64,000 nucleotides of DNA from an uncultured Oribacterium sp. GTDB taxonomy: Bacteria > Bacillota > Clostridia > Lachnospirales > Lachnospiraceae. Under the pieces are notes generated by a model, which was not told the DNA's origin, ran no database searches, and was given only the letters and a program-made list of their open reading frames with translations. The stretch's first letter is position 1, and each line of letters opens with the position of its first letter. A program made the position numbers and the translations under genes. The stretch covers positions 18,162-82,161 of the forward strand of contig CAMKKZ010000014.1 of the NCBI GenBank assembly GCA_946413525.1. Direction: 5' to 3'. Shown piece by piece: positions 1 through 7,632 of this stretch.

Positions 1-132
1 GTGATGCGCGTACATTTTTATCATTTGATAGAGCAGTTTTACCCGAATGTACGGGTGCTTTCGTTTAACGAAATCTCGAATAACATTCAGATACAGGCCA
101 TTGGAAGCCTCCGTCTGGAAGATAACAGATAG
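1..132 (+). CDS. flhA: FlhA, flagellar export gate protein, C-terminal end only
   Basis: This is the last 43 codons of an open frame that enters from the left edge and stops at TAG 130-132. The residues read as the extreme C-terminus of FlhA: an RVHFYHLIEQFYPN stretch followed by VLSFNEISNNIQIQ, matching the family pattern of a final helix and the 'LSxNEI' strand. FlhA is the inner-membrane gate of the flagellar type III export apparatus, and its cytoplasmic C-domain docks chaperone-substrate complexes. The sigma factor gene follows after only 62 bp, without flhF or flhG between them. The fragment is short, so the call depends on this motif and on the flagellar neighbourhood. Confidence 0.85.
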   Translation: MMRVHFYHLIEQFYPNVRVLSFNEISNNIQIQAIGSLRLEDNR

Positions 133-194
133 CTGGACGGATGTTCGTGACCCTGTCACAGGGAGGTGGGGGGATTTTTTGAGGATGGTGCGTC

Positions 195-959
195 ATGGAT
201 AATCTTGCATTTGCCGAAAAAACAAATGAAGAGCTGTTCGATATGTACAGGGAGAGTCAGGATCGAGCGGTGAAGCAGGAGCTTACGATGCGATATGTAT
301 ATATCGTCAAAGCCGTGGCTTACCAGATGAGGGATATGTACAGTGACTTCATGCAGGTCGAGGATATCGTCAATGAGGGCGTGATTGAAATCATGAAGGC
401 CATAGAAAGGTACGATTTCACAAAAGACAACAAGTTCGAAACGTTCATCTCCCGCCGAATCCGCGGCATGGTTATCGACATGATCCGTAAGAATGACTGG
501 CTTCCCAGAAATTTCCACAAGGACAGCCGGAATATGGAAGCCGCGACGGCCACGCTTACGGAGAAGCTTGGAAGGCAGCCCACGGAAGCCGAGCTTTCGG
601 AATATCTCAAAATAGACGTCCGCAAGCTTCACAGGCTTCGTCGTATGAGCACAATGGTAAATGTATTGTCGTTGGATATGACATACGATGAAAGCGAGCA
701 GCTCCTGCTCCAGATTCCTACGGAGGATGTAACGGCCCAGCCTGAACGGAATTTTTTGAGAAAAGAAAATTTCCGTCTTTTGACAGAGGCCATTGAAAAG
801 CTTCAGGAAAAAGAAAAGCTGGTCATCTCCCTGTATTATGTGGAGGAGCTTAACATGAATCAGATTGCGGAGATTCTTGAGGTGAGCCAGCCCAGAGTTT
901 CCCAGCTCCATAGCACGGCGGTACGCAAGCTGAGGAAATATATGCTGAACCAGGAATGA
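195..959 (+). CDS. fliA: FliA/WhiG-family RNA polymerase sigma factor (sigma-28 type)
   Basis: This 254-residue sigma-70-family protein should direct RNA polymerase to late flagellar promoters. Region 2 (about residues 15-90) has the VEDIVNEGVIEIMKAIERYD core and the KFETFISRRIRGMVIDMIRK segment that contacts the -10 element. Region 3 (about 95-150) carries the PTEAELSEYL helix typical of FliA/WhiG. Region 4 (about 195-250) has LQEKEKLVISLYYVEELN and a helix-turn-helix with SQPRVSQLHS. Its place after flhA and before rod genes matches sigma-D in Firmicute flagellar operons. A FlgM-like anti-sigma factor is encoded at 21614-21937, and sigma-28-like promoters precede fliD and flagellin. The start ATG has a GAGG about 10 bases upstream. 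Confidence 0.93.
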   Translation: MDNLAFAEKTNEELFDMYRESQDRAVKQELTMRYVYIVKAVAYQMRDMYSDFMQVEDIVNEGVIEIMKAIERYDFTKDNKFETFISRRIRGMVIDMIRKNDWLPRNFHKDSRNMEAATATLTEKLGRQPTEAELSEYLKIDVRKLHRLRRMSTMVNVLSLDMTYDESEQLLLQIPTEDVTAQPERNFLRKENFRLLTEAIEKLQEKEKLVISLYYVEELNMNQIAEILEVSQPRVSQLHSTAVRKLRKYMLNQE

Positions 960-1040
960 TTTCGCAAAGAGAACGCATGGAATAAGCGCAAGTATTTGGG
1001 AAAAAAATCTTTCATTGTTTTCCGGAATGTTATATATTAT

Positions 1041-1190
1041 AGAGGAGCCATGTAGCTTTCAATACCGCAGATGTTTGACGGGAATTAAAGCGGCCAGGAA
1101 ACCACTATAAAAGAGGAGCCACGGAGTTTGCGATACCGCAGATGTTTGTCAGGGATTAAAATGGCTCAAAAACCAGTTTGATTGAGGAGG
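1041..1190 (+). repeat. R1 palindromic repeat, two tandem copies upstream of a rod gene
   Basis: Two copies of a ~71 bp unit begin at about 1041 and 1112. Each runs AGAGGAGCCA..., a GATACCGCAGATG-like segment, GGGATTAAA, then GCGGCC or TGGCTC, a short A-rich loop, and a complementary CCACT/CCAGTTTGA arm. The second copy ends in the AGGAGGAGG that acts as ribosome binding site for the gene at 1197. This is the same family as the repeats at 2936, 13271, 23889, 26101, 38042, 41311, 55492 and 58247. Confidence 0.8.
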
Positions 1191-1196
1191 AGGGCC

Positions 1197-2009
1197 ATGT
1201 ACCAGGGTTTTTATGATCTTGCTTCCGGCATTATTACCCAAAGACGGAATCTTAATAACATCAGTAACAATATGGTTAATGTCCAGACGGCAGGCTACAA
1301 GAAGGACAACATGGTGAGCACGACCTTCCAGGAACAAATGCTGATCCGGACCGGCAGGTATAATAAAAGGAATCCCTCGGATATTGAGATTACCAGCAAG
1401 ATCAAGTCTGCATCCAGGACATATACGGATTATGAGCAGGGGGCTTTCGAGATAACCGACAATGTTTATGACTTTGCCATAGCGGGCCAGGGCTTTTTCG
1501 CAATTCAGACGGAGGAGGGCATCCGTTATACGAGAGGGGGGACCTTTTCCGTTGATCAGGAGGGCTTTCTGGAACTGCCCGGGCTCGGTTATGTCATGGA
1601 CACGAACAATCAGCGCATACAGCTTGCCAATGAGTTTTTCAATGTAGATCAGGACGGCAGCATTTATCAGGAGCAGATTTCCATGGTGGATGAGGCGGGA
1701 AACCCCATTTTCAATGAAGGAGACAATGCTGAACGGGGAGCGGTGGCAAGGCTTAAGCTTGTGGATTTCCAAAACTATGAGGATCTTCATAAAGAGGACA
1801 ATGGCATTTTTTCTACAAATCAGGCGGAGCAGGCGGCAGCGGGAGGCACCAGCGTTGTCTGGAAGGCACTGGAGAAATCAAATGTGAACATGGTGGAGGA
1901 GATGGCCAACATGATGTCATCCCAGAGGGCGCTGCAGAGCGCGGCCCAGGTTTTGAAGATGTATGACAACATTATGGGCAAATCTTCCAGTGATGTGGGT
2001 AGACTGTAG
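1197..2009 (+). CDS. Flagellar basal-body rod / hook-basal body protein (FlgF/FlgG family)
   Basis: This 270-residue axial protein should form part of the distal or proximal rod outside the membrane. The N-terminus MYQGFYDLASGII...NLNNISNNMVNVQTAGYKK is the conserved flagellar rod motif. The middle has the FAIAGQGFFAIQTEEGIRYTRGGTF signature of FlgF/FlgG/FlgE proteins. The C-terminus ends SNVNMVEEMANMMSSQRALQSAAQVLKMYD, the standard C-terminal coiled segment. The frame is open from a TTG at 1182, but the ATG at 1197 starts exactly at the family N-terminus and follows an AGGAGGAGG, so it is preferred. Together with the next gene it matches the flhO-flhP style pair of Firmicutes. Which one is FlgF and which FlgG cannot be settled here. 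Confidence 0.92.
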   Translation: MYQGFYDLASGIITQRRNLNNISNNMVNVQTAGYKKDNMVSTTFQEQMLIRTGRYNKRNPSDIEITSKIKSASRTYTDYEQGAFEITDNVYDFAIAGQGFFAIQTEEGIRYTRGGTFSVDQEGFLELPGLGYVMDTNNQRIQLANEFFNVDQDGSIYQEQISMVDEAGNPIFNEGDNAERGAVARLKLVDFQNYEDLHKEDNGIFSTNQAEQAAAGGTSVVWKALEKSNVNMVEEMANMMSSQRALQSAAQVLKMYDNIMGKSSSDVGRL

Positions 2010-2103
2010 TGAAGAGTGTGAAAATCATGATATTGCGTCAGCTTTGCGTGGGCTTAACGACTTTTATAGAGGGAAGAATCACTTTGACCGGGGAGGATTT
2101 CAT

Positions 2104-2904
2104 ATGAATATGTCATTCTTTGTAGGCGCCATCGGGGCCGATGCGTGCCAGAAGAAGCTTTCAGTGGTTTCCAACAATCTGGCGAACATAAATAACTATG
2201 GTTTCAAGCCGAAGACTGCCGTTTTTGAAGAGCTTCTGAACTATAACCTGAATGATTCAAGGGACGCAAGGACAGAGCTGCAGGCGGGGGCTTCCGCGAC
2301 GGTTGCCAGGACCAGTACCAGTGTATGTTTTGACGTATCTCCTTTCAGGGCTACGGAAAGCATGACAGACTATGCGCTTGGGGATAAGAATACCTTTTTC
2401 ATGCTCAGGGATCCTGCCACTGGCGAAATCACTTATACCAGGAATGGGCATTTTCATGTGGCGGATATGGGAGCCGAAGGATTGCTGCTGATGACAGAGT
2501 CAGGAAAATATGTCCTTGATCAGAACAGGCAGCCCTTGTCCGCCGAGATGCAGGATGTGGAACGTCTGGCAAGAGAGGCATGGGGCGGGGATAACGCTGA
2601 GAATGAGGAGACCGAGCTTGATAATGAGGATCTGCCTCATCTTGCCGTCTATACCCTGAAGTATCCCAGCCGCCTCTTGAACGTGGGCGACAACGAGTTT
2701 GCCGTACAGGAGGGGGATACAGAGAATACGGTATCCAGAGTCATGCGCCCTTATCTTCAGAGCAAGGCGGTGGAAAGCTCAGGTACGGATCTTGCCAGGG
2801 AGATGACGCGGATGATTGAGGCTCAGCGCGCCTTCCAGTACGCGCTTCGTATGGTTACCACTTCTGATGAGGTGGAAGATACGATTAATCGGCTCAGAGG
2901 CTAG
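2104..2904 (+). CDS. Flagellar rod protein, second FlgF/FlgG-family member
   Basis: This 266-residue paralogue of the preceding gene begins MNMSFFVGAIGADACQKKLS, continues VVSNNLANINNYGFKPK, and ends with the rod C-terminal motif GTDLAREMTRMIEAQRAFQYALRMVTTSDEVEDTINRL. The central GDKNTFFMLRDPATGEITYTRNG block corresponds to the 'G.gFF.v....g...YTRnG' family motif. An acidic insert (about residues 165-180, rich in Glu/Asp/Asn) is less typical. The ATG at 2104 follows GGAGG at 2092-2096. The frame is open upstream to 1963, but that extension overlaps the previous gene and has no rod homology, so it is not used. The two genes probably form one operon and polymerise as adjacent rod rings. Confidence 0.9.
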   Translation: MNMSFFVGAIGADACQKKLSVVSNNLANINNYGFKPKTAVFEELLNYNLNDSRDARTELQAGASATVARTSTSVCFDVSPFRATESMTDYALGDKNTFFMLRDPATGEITYTRNGHFHVADMGAEGLLLMTESGKYVLDQNRQPLSAEMQDVERLAREAWGGDNAENEETELDNEDLPHLAVYTLKYPSRLLNVGDNEFAVQEGDTENTVSRVMRPYLQSKAVESSGTDLAREMTRMIEAQRAFQYALRMVTTSDEVEDTINRLRG

Positions 2905-2935
2905 AACTGACTGTCAGGAGTGTGGCATGCCTGAT

Positions 2936-3156
2936 AGAGGCACAGTATAGTCTGTGAGAACACAGTCGTTTTGTCGGCAATTAGAATGGCCAAAAAACCA
3001 CTTTAATAGAGGAGCCATATAGCCTGCGATACCGCAGCTGTTAGTCGGCAATTAAAATGGCCAAAAAACTACTTTAATAGGGGAGCCATATAGCCTGCGA
3101 TAACGAGGCTGTTTGTCAGGAATTAAAATGGCTCAAAAACCACTTTAATAGAGGAG
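2936..3156 (+). repeat. R1 palindromic repeat, three tandem copies upstream of cheC
   Basis: Three consecutive units of about 72 bp start near 2936, 3007 and 3079. Each contains a GATACCGCAG-like segment, GGCAATTAAAATGG, a CCAAAAAA loop and CCACTTTAATAGAGGAG. The ATTAAAATGG and CCACTTTAAT arms pair with one G-T wobble. The last copy's GAGGAG (3151-3156) is placed 6 bases before the cheC start and must be its Shine-Dalgarno. Apart from these copies the 258 bp between the rod gene and cheC holds nothing recognisable. Confidence 0.85.
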
Positions 3157-3162
3157 TACTGG

Positions 3163-3780
3163 ATGAAGATCAACAGTTATGAAGAAATGAACCTTCAGGA
3201 ACTGGATGTGATGAGGGAAATCGGCAGTATTGGGACAAGCCATGCAGCCACGGCTCTTTCCCAGCTTGTTCAGAAAGAGATTCGGATCACAATTCCTATG
3301 GTGCATATTCTGGGCTATAATGAGGCTGTCAGACGGATCGGCAACGAGGAAGAGATTGTTGGTGCCACACTGGTCAAGATGAGCGGCGACCTGAATGGTC
3401 TTATGCTATTCCTGTATAATATCCAGTTCGCGAACAAGCTCCTTGAAAAGCTCCTTTCTGAGGAATTCAAAGCTTTTGAGGAAATGGACGATCTCGCCAG
3501 GTCGGCCCTGGTGGAGGTGGGCAATATTATCATCTGTTCTTATATCAATGCCTTCACCCAGTTTGTAAACATGGATGTCTCCCTTTCTGTCCCCAGTTCC
3601 ACTGTCAATATGCTGGGAAGCATACTGACGGTGCCAATGGCGGAATTCGGGTATGAAACGGATAAGCTGATGTACTGCAACGCGGATTTCCTGATGGAAG
3701 GCAGCGTGCTTCCATCGTGGCTTTTGATGCTTCCGGACATGAAGTCGCTGAATGAGATTCTAGAAAGATTAGGGGTTTAA
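3163..3780 (+). CDS. cheC: CheC-family CheY-P phosphatase
   Basis: This 205-residue protein is of the length and sequence of CheC, the chemotaxis phosphatase of Gram-positive bacteria, which dephosphorylates CheY-P and is stimulated by CheD. CheC has two pseudo-symmetric active sites of the pattern D/S-x3-E-x2-N-x22-P. The second is intact here: S114, E118, N121, then P about 23 residues on. In the first, E19 and P45 are present but Ser22 stands where Asn is expected, so that centre may be weak or inactive. The start follows GAGGAG from an R1 repeat. cheD begins 10 bp after the stop, so the two are probably co-translated and their products form the known CheC-CheD complex. Confidence 0.92.
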   Translation: MKINSYEEMNLQELDVMREIGSIGTSHAATALSQLVQKEIRITIPMVHILGYNEAVRRIGNEEEIVGATLVKMSGDLNGLMLFLYNIQFANKLLEKLLSEEFKAFEEMDDLARSALVEVGNIIICSYINAFTQFVNMDVSLSVPSSTVNMLGSILTVPMAEFGYETDKLMYCNADFLMEGSVLPSWLLMLPDMKSLNEILERLGV

Positions 3781-3789
3781 TGACATTTT

Positions 3790-4272
3790 ATGGAAAAGTC
3801 ATTGAAGGTTGGCATTGGCGACATGAAACTGACACGCGGCAGCGGTGAAATTATCACATATGCTTTGGGTTCCTGCATTGGTTTGGCATTCTATGATCCG
3901 AATATAAAGCTGGCTGCCCTGCTCCATATCATGTTGCCGGAGCGTATGAATCCAAAGGATCAGAATGTTTTCAAATACGCAGATACCGGGATAAAGGAAA
4001 CGGTGCGGAAGCTGATGGCTTTTGGAATGGTGAAGGCCAGGACCGTTGTCAAGATTGCCGGTGGGGCAAAGATGTTTGAAATCAGTGGGAATCCTAATTT
4101 TGGGAATATTGGCATCCGCAATGCGGACAGTTGCAAAAAAATTTTACGGGCAGAAGGCCTGAGGCTTGTCGCGGAGGACACAGGCGCAAATTATGCCCGT
4201 ACCATGAGCATTGACGTGGGAACAGGAACTGTACTGGTCAGGACCTTCGGACGGCCTCTGCTGCGGCTTTGA
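3790..4272 (+). CDS. cheD: CheD, chemoreceptor glutamine deamidase
   Basis: This 160-residue protein deamidates glutamines on methyl-accepting receptors and binds CheC. The predicted catalytic triad is visible: T23, C29 in YALGSCIGLAFYDP, and H46 in LLHIMLP, with the same spacing as characterised CheD proteins. The KIAGGAKMFE and NIGIRNA blocks of the family follow, and DVGTGTVLVR near the end is also typical. It directly follows cheC, as expected for partners. No good Shine-Dalgarno lies before the ATG, so translation is probably coupled to cheC. Confidence 0.94.
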   Translation: MEKSLKVGIGDMKLTRGSGEIITYALGSCIGLAFYDPNIKLAALLHIMLPERMNPKDQNVFKYADTGIKETVRKLMAFGMVKARTVVKIAGGAKMFEISGNPNFGNIGIRNADSCKKILRAEGLRLVAEDTGANYARTMSIDVGTGTVLVRTFGRPLLRL

Positions 4273-4685
4273 AGCCGATAGTAGGCCGACAGGATTCCCC
4301 GTCCGCGTGACGAAGTATGAAAAGCAAGCTTTTCATACTTCATTTGTGCCGCTGGCGTGACACAAATGGGACTCAATGCCTGCGGCATCAAGTCAAAGTA
4401 TGAATGGATCTTTCATGATTTTTTTGTGAGGCGGGATTTCATGACCGGAAGTATGAAAAAGCAAGCCTTTCGTACGTGCCTTGCGCAATGTGCGAGGTGG
4501 AAACCGGACAGCCACATTTTTCATCCATGATCCTGGATGTTTGGCAGAAGCATAAGAACTTATCCTCCGCGAAAAGGCCTGATCTTGTATTTCGCAGATT
4601 ATAGAGTCTTTGAGTAGGCCAGAACATGGCAAATGCAGCATTTCAATGTCTCAGCAGTCTCAGCAAAGTTGAAAGGTGAGGAGCA
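4273..4685. other. Non-coding spacer with an R2 composite repeat
   Basis: No gene is recognised in the 413 bp between cheD and cheV. An R2 element fills 4313-4402, and a further hairpin module follows to about 4480 (TGGATCTTTCATGATTTTT... with a second GTATGAA arm). The rest (4480-4685) has no clear structure. The short open frames here on the minus strand are read through the repeat and have no protein-like features. Confidence 0.6.
4313..4402 (+). repeat. R2 composite three-hairpin repeat, intergenic
   Basis: Three back-to-back inverted repeats are visible. Module A is GTATGAAAAGC with GCTTTTCATAC. Module B is TTTGTG...CACAAA around CCGCTGGCGTGA. Module C is GACTCAATGCC with GGCATCAAGTC. 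The same order recurs at 12098-12297, 43350-43496, 52034-52122, 59451-59538 and 62307-62396, with a module-A-only copy at 47982. The copies here and at 59451 are nearly identical. Confidence 0.85.
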
Positions 4686-5636
4686 ATGAAAAAGAAAAAC
4701 GAAAAGGAAGGGATTCTTTTAGAGACCGGTACAAATGAAATAGAGATCATGAAATTCCGGGTTATGGGGGAGTTTTATGGCATTAACGTGGCTAAAGTTA
4801 CCGAAATTATGCGTACCGACAAAGTAAAGCCCATGCCTCATTCCCATCCCTCTGTAGAAGGCTTTTTCAAGCCCAGAGATCAGCTCATCACCGTTATCAA
4901 TCTTGCAAATTATCTGAACGGGGTCGAAATCGAGAATGGGCTTAGGGATCTTTTTGTCGTCACGAATTTCAACAAGATGATGGTTGCTTTCAGGGTTAAT
5001 TCCATCGATGGCATCAGCAGGATTTCCTGGAAGAGCATACAGAAGCCGGACAAGGCCCTGGCGAATGGGGCGGAAAGTATCGCGACCGGGATTGCCCAGT
5101 GCGAGGGGCAGCTTGTGACCATCCTTGACTTTGAGAAGATCGTAGCGGAGATTTCTCCCGAATCGACAATCCAGGTTTCCGAAGTGGAAAAGATGGGGGA
5201 CAGGCAGATTAATAGCGCGCCTATCATCGTGGCGGAGGATTCCGTCCTCCTGCAGCGCATGATTCAGGATTCCCTTGAAAGGGCCGGCTTCACACGAGTG
5301 CGCATGTATAACAACGGACAGGAAGCCTGGGACTATCTTTCCTCTATCAAAAACGATCCGGATATTTATGACAAAATTAACATTCTCATTACTGACCTTG
5401 AAATGCCGATGATGGATGGCCATAGGCTCACAAAGCTGATGAAGGATGACAAGCGGCTCAGGCACATCCCGATTGTTATTTTCTCATCCCTCATAAACGA
5501 GCAGATGCGCTTGAAGGGAAAAGAGCTTGGGGCGGACGAGCAGCTTTCAAAGCCTGAAATCGGACATCTGGTCATGGTCCTTGATTCCCTGATCGAACGT
5601 TTCCAGACATCATTGGAGCATGGGTTTAACGATTGA
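4686..5636 (+). CDS. cheV: CheV, CheW-receiver chemotaxis coupling protein
   Basis: This 316-residue protein has an N-terminal CheW domain (about 15-155: IEIMKFRVMGEFYGINVAKVTEIM...FFKPRDQLITVINLANYL) and a C-terminal response-regulator receiver (about 178-310). The receiver has all key residues: the acidic pair E184-D185 (VAEDS), phospho-acceptor D237 in LITDLEMPMMDG, Ser267/268 and the SKPE lysine K289. CheV couples receptors to CheA and takes part in adaptation through phosphorylation by CheA. The start ATG follows GGTGAGGAGC. With cheC and cheD it suggests B. subtilis-like adaptation; cheA, cheW, cheB, cheR and cheY are not in the window. Confidence 0.94.
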   Translation: MKKKNEKEGILLETGTNEIEIMKFRVMGEFYGINVAKVTEIMRTDKVKPMPHSHPSVEGFFKPRDQLITVINLANYLNGVEIENGLRDLFVVTNFNKMMVAFRVNSIDGISRISWKSIQKPDKALANGAESIATGIAQCEGQLVTILDFEKIVAEISPESTIQVSEVEKMGDRQINSAPIIVAEDSVLLQRMIQDSLERAGFTRVRMYNNGQEAWDYLSSIKNDPDIYDKINILITDLEMPMMDGHRLTKLMKDDKRLRHIPIVIFSSLINEQMRLKGKELGADEQLSKPEIGHLVMVLDSLIERFQTSLEHGFND

Positions 5637-5657
5637 TCGTTACAGGAGTTTTGTTTT

Positions 5658-5686
5658 GTAACTGTTCAGTCAGGCTGAACAGTTAC
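5658..5686. repeat. 29-bp perfect palindrome related to the ends of R3
   Basis: Arms GTAACTGTTCAG and CTGAACAGTTAC flank a 5-base loop. The same 29-bp palindrome, with a different loop, lies at 13354-13382. The first hairpin of the 135-bp R3 elements (46391 and 54873) is a close variant, and another half arm (TTGAATAGTTAC) follows at about 5706-5717. It follows cheV by 21 bp but has no T tract, so a terminator role is doubtful. Confidence 0.75.
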
Positions 5687-5751
5687 GTATCGGGTGTAAT
5701 GCTTATTGAATAGTTACTTTGTCTTTCTATCAAAGAATGAGTGGTCCGAAG

Positions 5752-6804
5752 ATGGATGCGCGTATTTTAAAAAAAGAATATGTTTATAGCCTCAGGGCTG
5801 CGGCAGGATCCACAGCCCTGTTTTTTCCATGCCCTCATGTAATCTTATTTTCACTTCTTTTCTTCCTTCTGCTTTCTCTGAAAGCCTTTCCATCTCAAGC
5901 TGGCGACTGGGTTCAGGAAAAAGGAAAATGGTATTTTTATGAGGCTTCCGGGGTGCCGCTGGAAAACGAGTGGCTTGAATGGAACGGCAAGTGGTACTAT
6001 TTTGGCAACGGGGGTCAGATGAAGACAGGATTCTTCACGGATCCCGGAGATGGAAGAAGGTATTATCTGGGACCGGACGGCGTCCTTGTTTATAATACCT
6101 TTGTGGAAGACGGAAAGTATTATATCGGGGACTGGGGGATCGAGCTTACAAGGTTTGATGACTATAGGAAGAAAACGGAAAAAGCCTTAAAGGCTTTGGT
6201 GATAAAGAACAGGCCGAACAGGCTGGAAACGGATACGATGACCGGTGTGTTCATGGATCTGCCGGTTTTTGCCCTTTATGACCTTAACGAAGACGGTTTC
6301 AGGGATATCCTGGCTTTTAACAGGGCGGACAATCCCGACCGTGTCCTTTCCGTGCAGATATGGCAGCCGGAAGAGTCAGAATATGCGGCACTGACGGAAT
6401 CAGACCCGGATGACTTTCGTTATTCCTTCTTAAGACGGAATAACGACACGGGCTTCATATGGCTTCATATAACGGACGGGAATTATCTCCATGATTTTTT
6501 CTATTTCGACATGTGGGTCTATCGCTTTGTGCATCAGGAGCATTACGACGCGGATGTAGATGAATATGGTGAGGTCATCTATTATTATGGGGAAAATGAC
6601 GTACAGCCCTATCAATGGGGGGATTCGGTGAATACGATGGAAGAATTTATCGGACAGCCGATCCCTATGCAGCTTGCCTTTTTGCATGAGAGCATAATCA
6701 GTGATGTGATGCTGGAAACGCCTTCCCAGGAGGAACTTCACCTTTGGGAAAGCGTGGAAGAAAGCTATGAGGAAGCAACGAAAAAGGAGACGCCCAGGCA
6801 GTGA
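5752..6804 (+). CDS. Secreted protein with cell-wall (choline)-binding repeats
   Basis: The protein has a basic N-terminus, a strong hydrophobic segment (FFPCPHVILFSLLFFLLLSL) and a likely cleavage site near FPSQAGDW, so it is exported. Three degenerate PF01473-like cell-wall-binding repeats follow (KGKWYFYEASGVPLENEWL, NGKWYYFGNGGQMKTGFF, GRRYYLGPDGVLVYNTFV). The remaining ~230 residues, with an FALYDLNEDGFRDILAF Ca-binding-like loop, match no family I can name. No start codon (TTG 5719, ATG 5737, ATG 5752) has a good ribosome binding site; 5752 is chosen as the first that gives a normal signal peptide. It lies between cheV and parA and is the first of three such proteins in the window. A surface role near flagella is inference. 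Confidence 0.75.
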   Translation: MDARILKKEYVYSLRAAAGSTALFFPCPHVILFSLLFFLLLSLKAFPSQAGDWVQEKGKWYFYEASGVPLENEWLEWNGKWYYFGNGGQMKTGFFTDPGDGRRYYLGPDGVLVYNTFVEDGKYYIGDWGIELTRFDDYRKKTEKALKALVIKNRPNRLETDTMTGVFMDLPVFALYDLNEDGFRDILAFNRADNPDRVLSVQIWQPEESEYAALTESDPDDFRYSFLRRNNDTGFIWLHITDGNYLHDFFYFDMWVYRFVHQEHYDADVDEYGEVIYYYGENDVQPYQWGDSVNTMEEFIGQPIPMQLAFLHESIISDVMLETPSQEELHLWESVEESYEEATKKETPRQ

Positions 6805-6828
6805 ATAAAGGGATAGGAGGTAGCTGTT

Positions 6829-7632
6829 TTGTCCATAATTATTACCGTATCTAATCAGAAGGGCGGCGTAGGAAAGACGACGACCTCCGCTGCCATGTGC
6901 GCGGGCATAGCCAGAAGGGGCGCGAAAGTTCTTGGCATTGATCTGGACCCTCAGGGAAACCTGGGCTTCTGCATGGGCCTTGAAGGAAATGCCGGCCCCA
7001 CCGTTTTGGATGCGTTGAATAAGCGTGTGCGCGTCCAGCAGGCCATCCGCCGTCTGGAGCTTTGCGACATTCTCACCTCGGATATCACGCTTTCCAGTTC
7101 CGGGCTCGAAAGGCTTGAGCCCGGGAAAAGGGAGTTTGCTTTGCGTGATATGCTAAGGCCGGTGGTGGATTATTACGATTATATAATCATTGACACGCCG
7201 CCAGCCCTGAATCTCCTGACCATTAACGCCTATACCGTTTCTCATTTTCTGATTATTCCTATGGCCGCGGATATTCTGAGCCTTGTGGGTCTTTCGCAGT
7301 TAAGGGAGACCATTGATTCCGTGCAGCACAGCGTGAACAAGCATCTCCGTGTTCTTGGCATACTCGTGAATAAATATAACAAGAGGACGGCACTTTGCAG
7401 GGACGTCCTGGAAATGGCAGAGCAGCTTGCTAACCAGATCAATACAAAGGTTTTTGTCACAAAGATTCGTAATGGAGTCTCCATTGCCGAGGCGCCCGCC
7501 CATGGACGGGATATTTTCAGCTATGCGCCCAAATCGGGTGCTGTTCAGGACTATCTGGAGTTTATTAATGAAATTTCCGATGATATCCATCTCTCGGAGG
7601 TGATGCAGTATGGCACGGAAATCAGTCATTAA
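6829..7632 (+). CDS. ParA/Soj-family ATPase
   Basis: This 267-residue protein is a canonical ParA: deviant Walker A K11-GGVGKTT with both lysines K11 and K16, Walker A' D40 in GIDLDPQGN, and Walker [14 protein letters not shown]. Such ATPases bind DNA or membrane as ATP dimers and position plasmids, chromosomes or protein complexes. It starts at TTG 6829, which follows AGGAGG at 6815-6820 with 8-base spacing. No ParB gene lies beside it. Instead, the next gene overlaps it by 23 bp and encodes a long coiled coil, the likely partner. The setting between chemotaxis and filament genes suggests a positioning role like ParC/ParP or FlhG systems; that is inference. Confidence 0.9.
   Translation: MSIIITVSNQKGGVGKTTTSAAMCAGIARRGAKVLGIDLDPQGNLGFCMGLEGNAGPTVLDALNKRVRVQQAIRRLELCDILTSDITLSSSGLERLEPGKREFALRDMLRPVVDYYDYIIIDTPPALNLLTINAYTVSHFLIIPMAADILSLVGLSQLRETIDSVQHSVNKHLRVLGILVNKYNKRTALCRDVLEMAEQLANQINTKVFVTKIRNGVSIAEAPAHGRDIFSYAPKSGAVQDYLEFINEISDDIHLSEVMQYGTEISH

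Noticed and set aside
1963..2103. Upstream extension of the second rod protein
   Set aside because: It overlaps the previous gene, and the ATG at 2104 with GGAGG gives the family N-terminus exactly.
4274..4281. GCCGATAG after cheD as a sigma-28 promoter
   Set aside because: The region 15 bases upstream is GC-rich coding sequence with no TAAA-like element.
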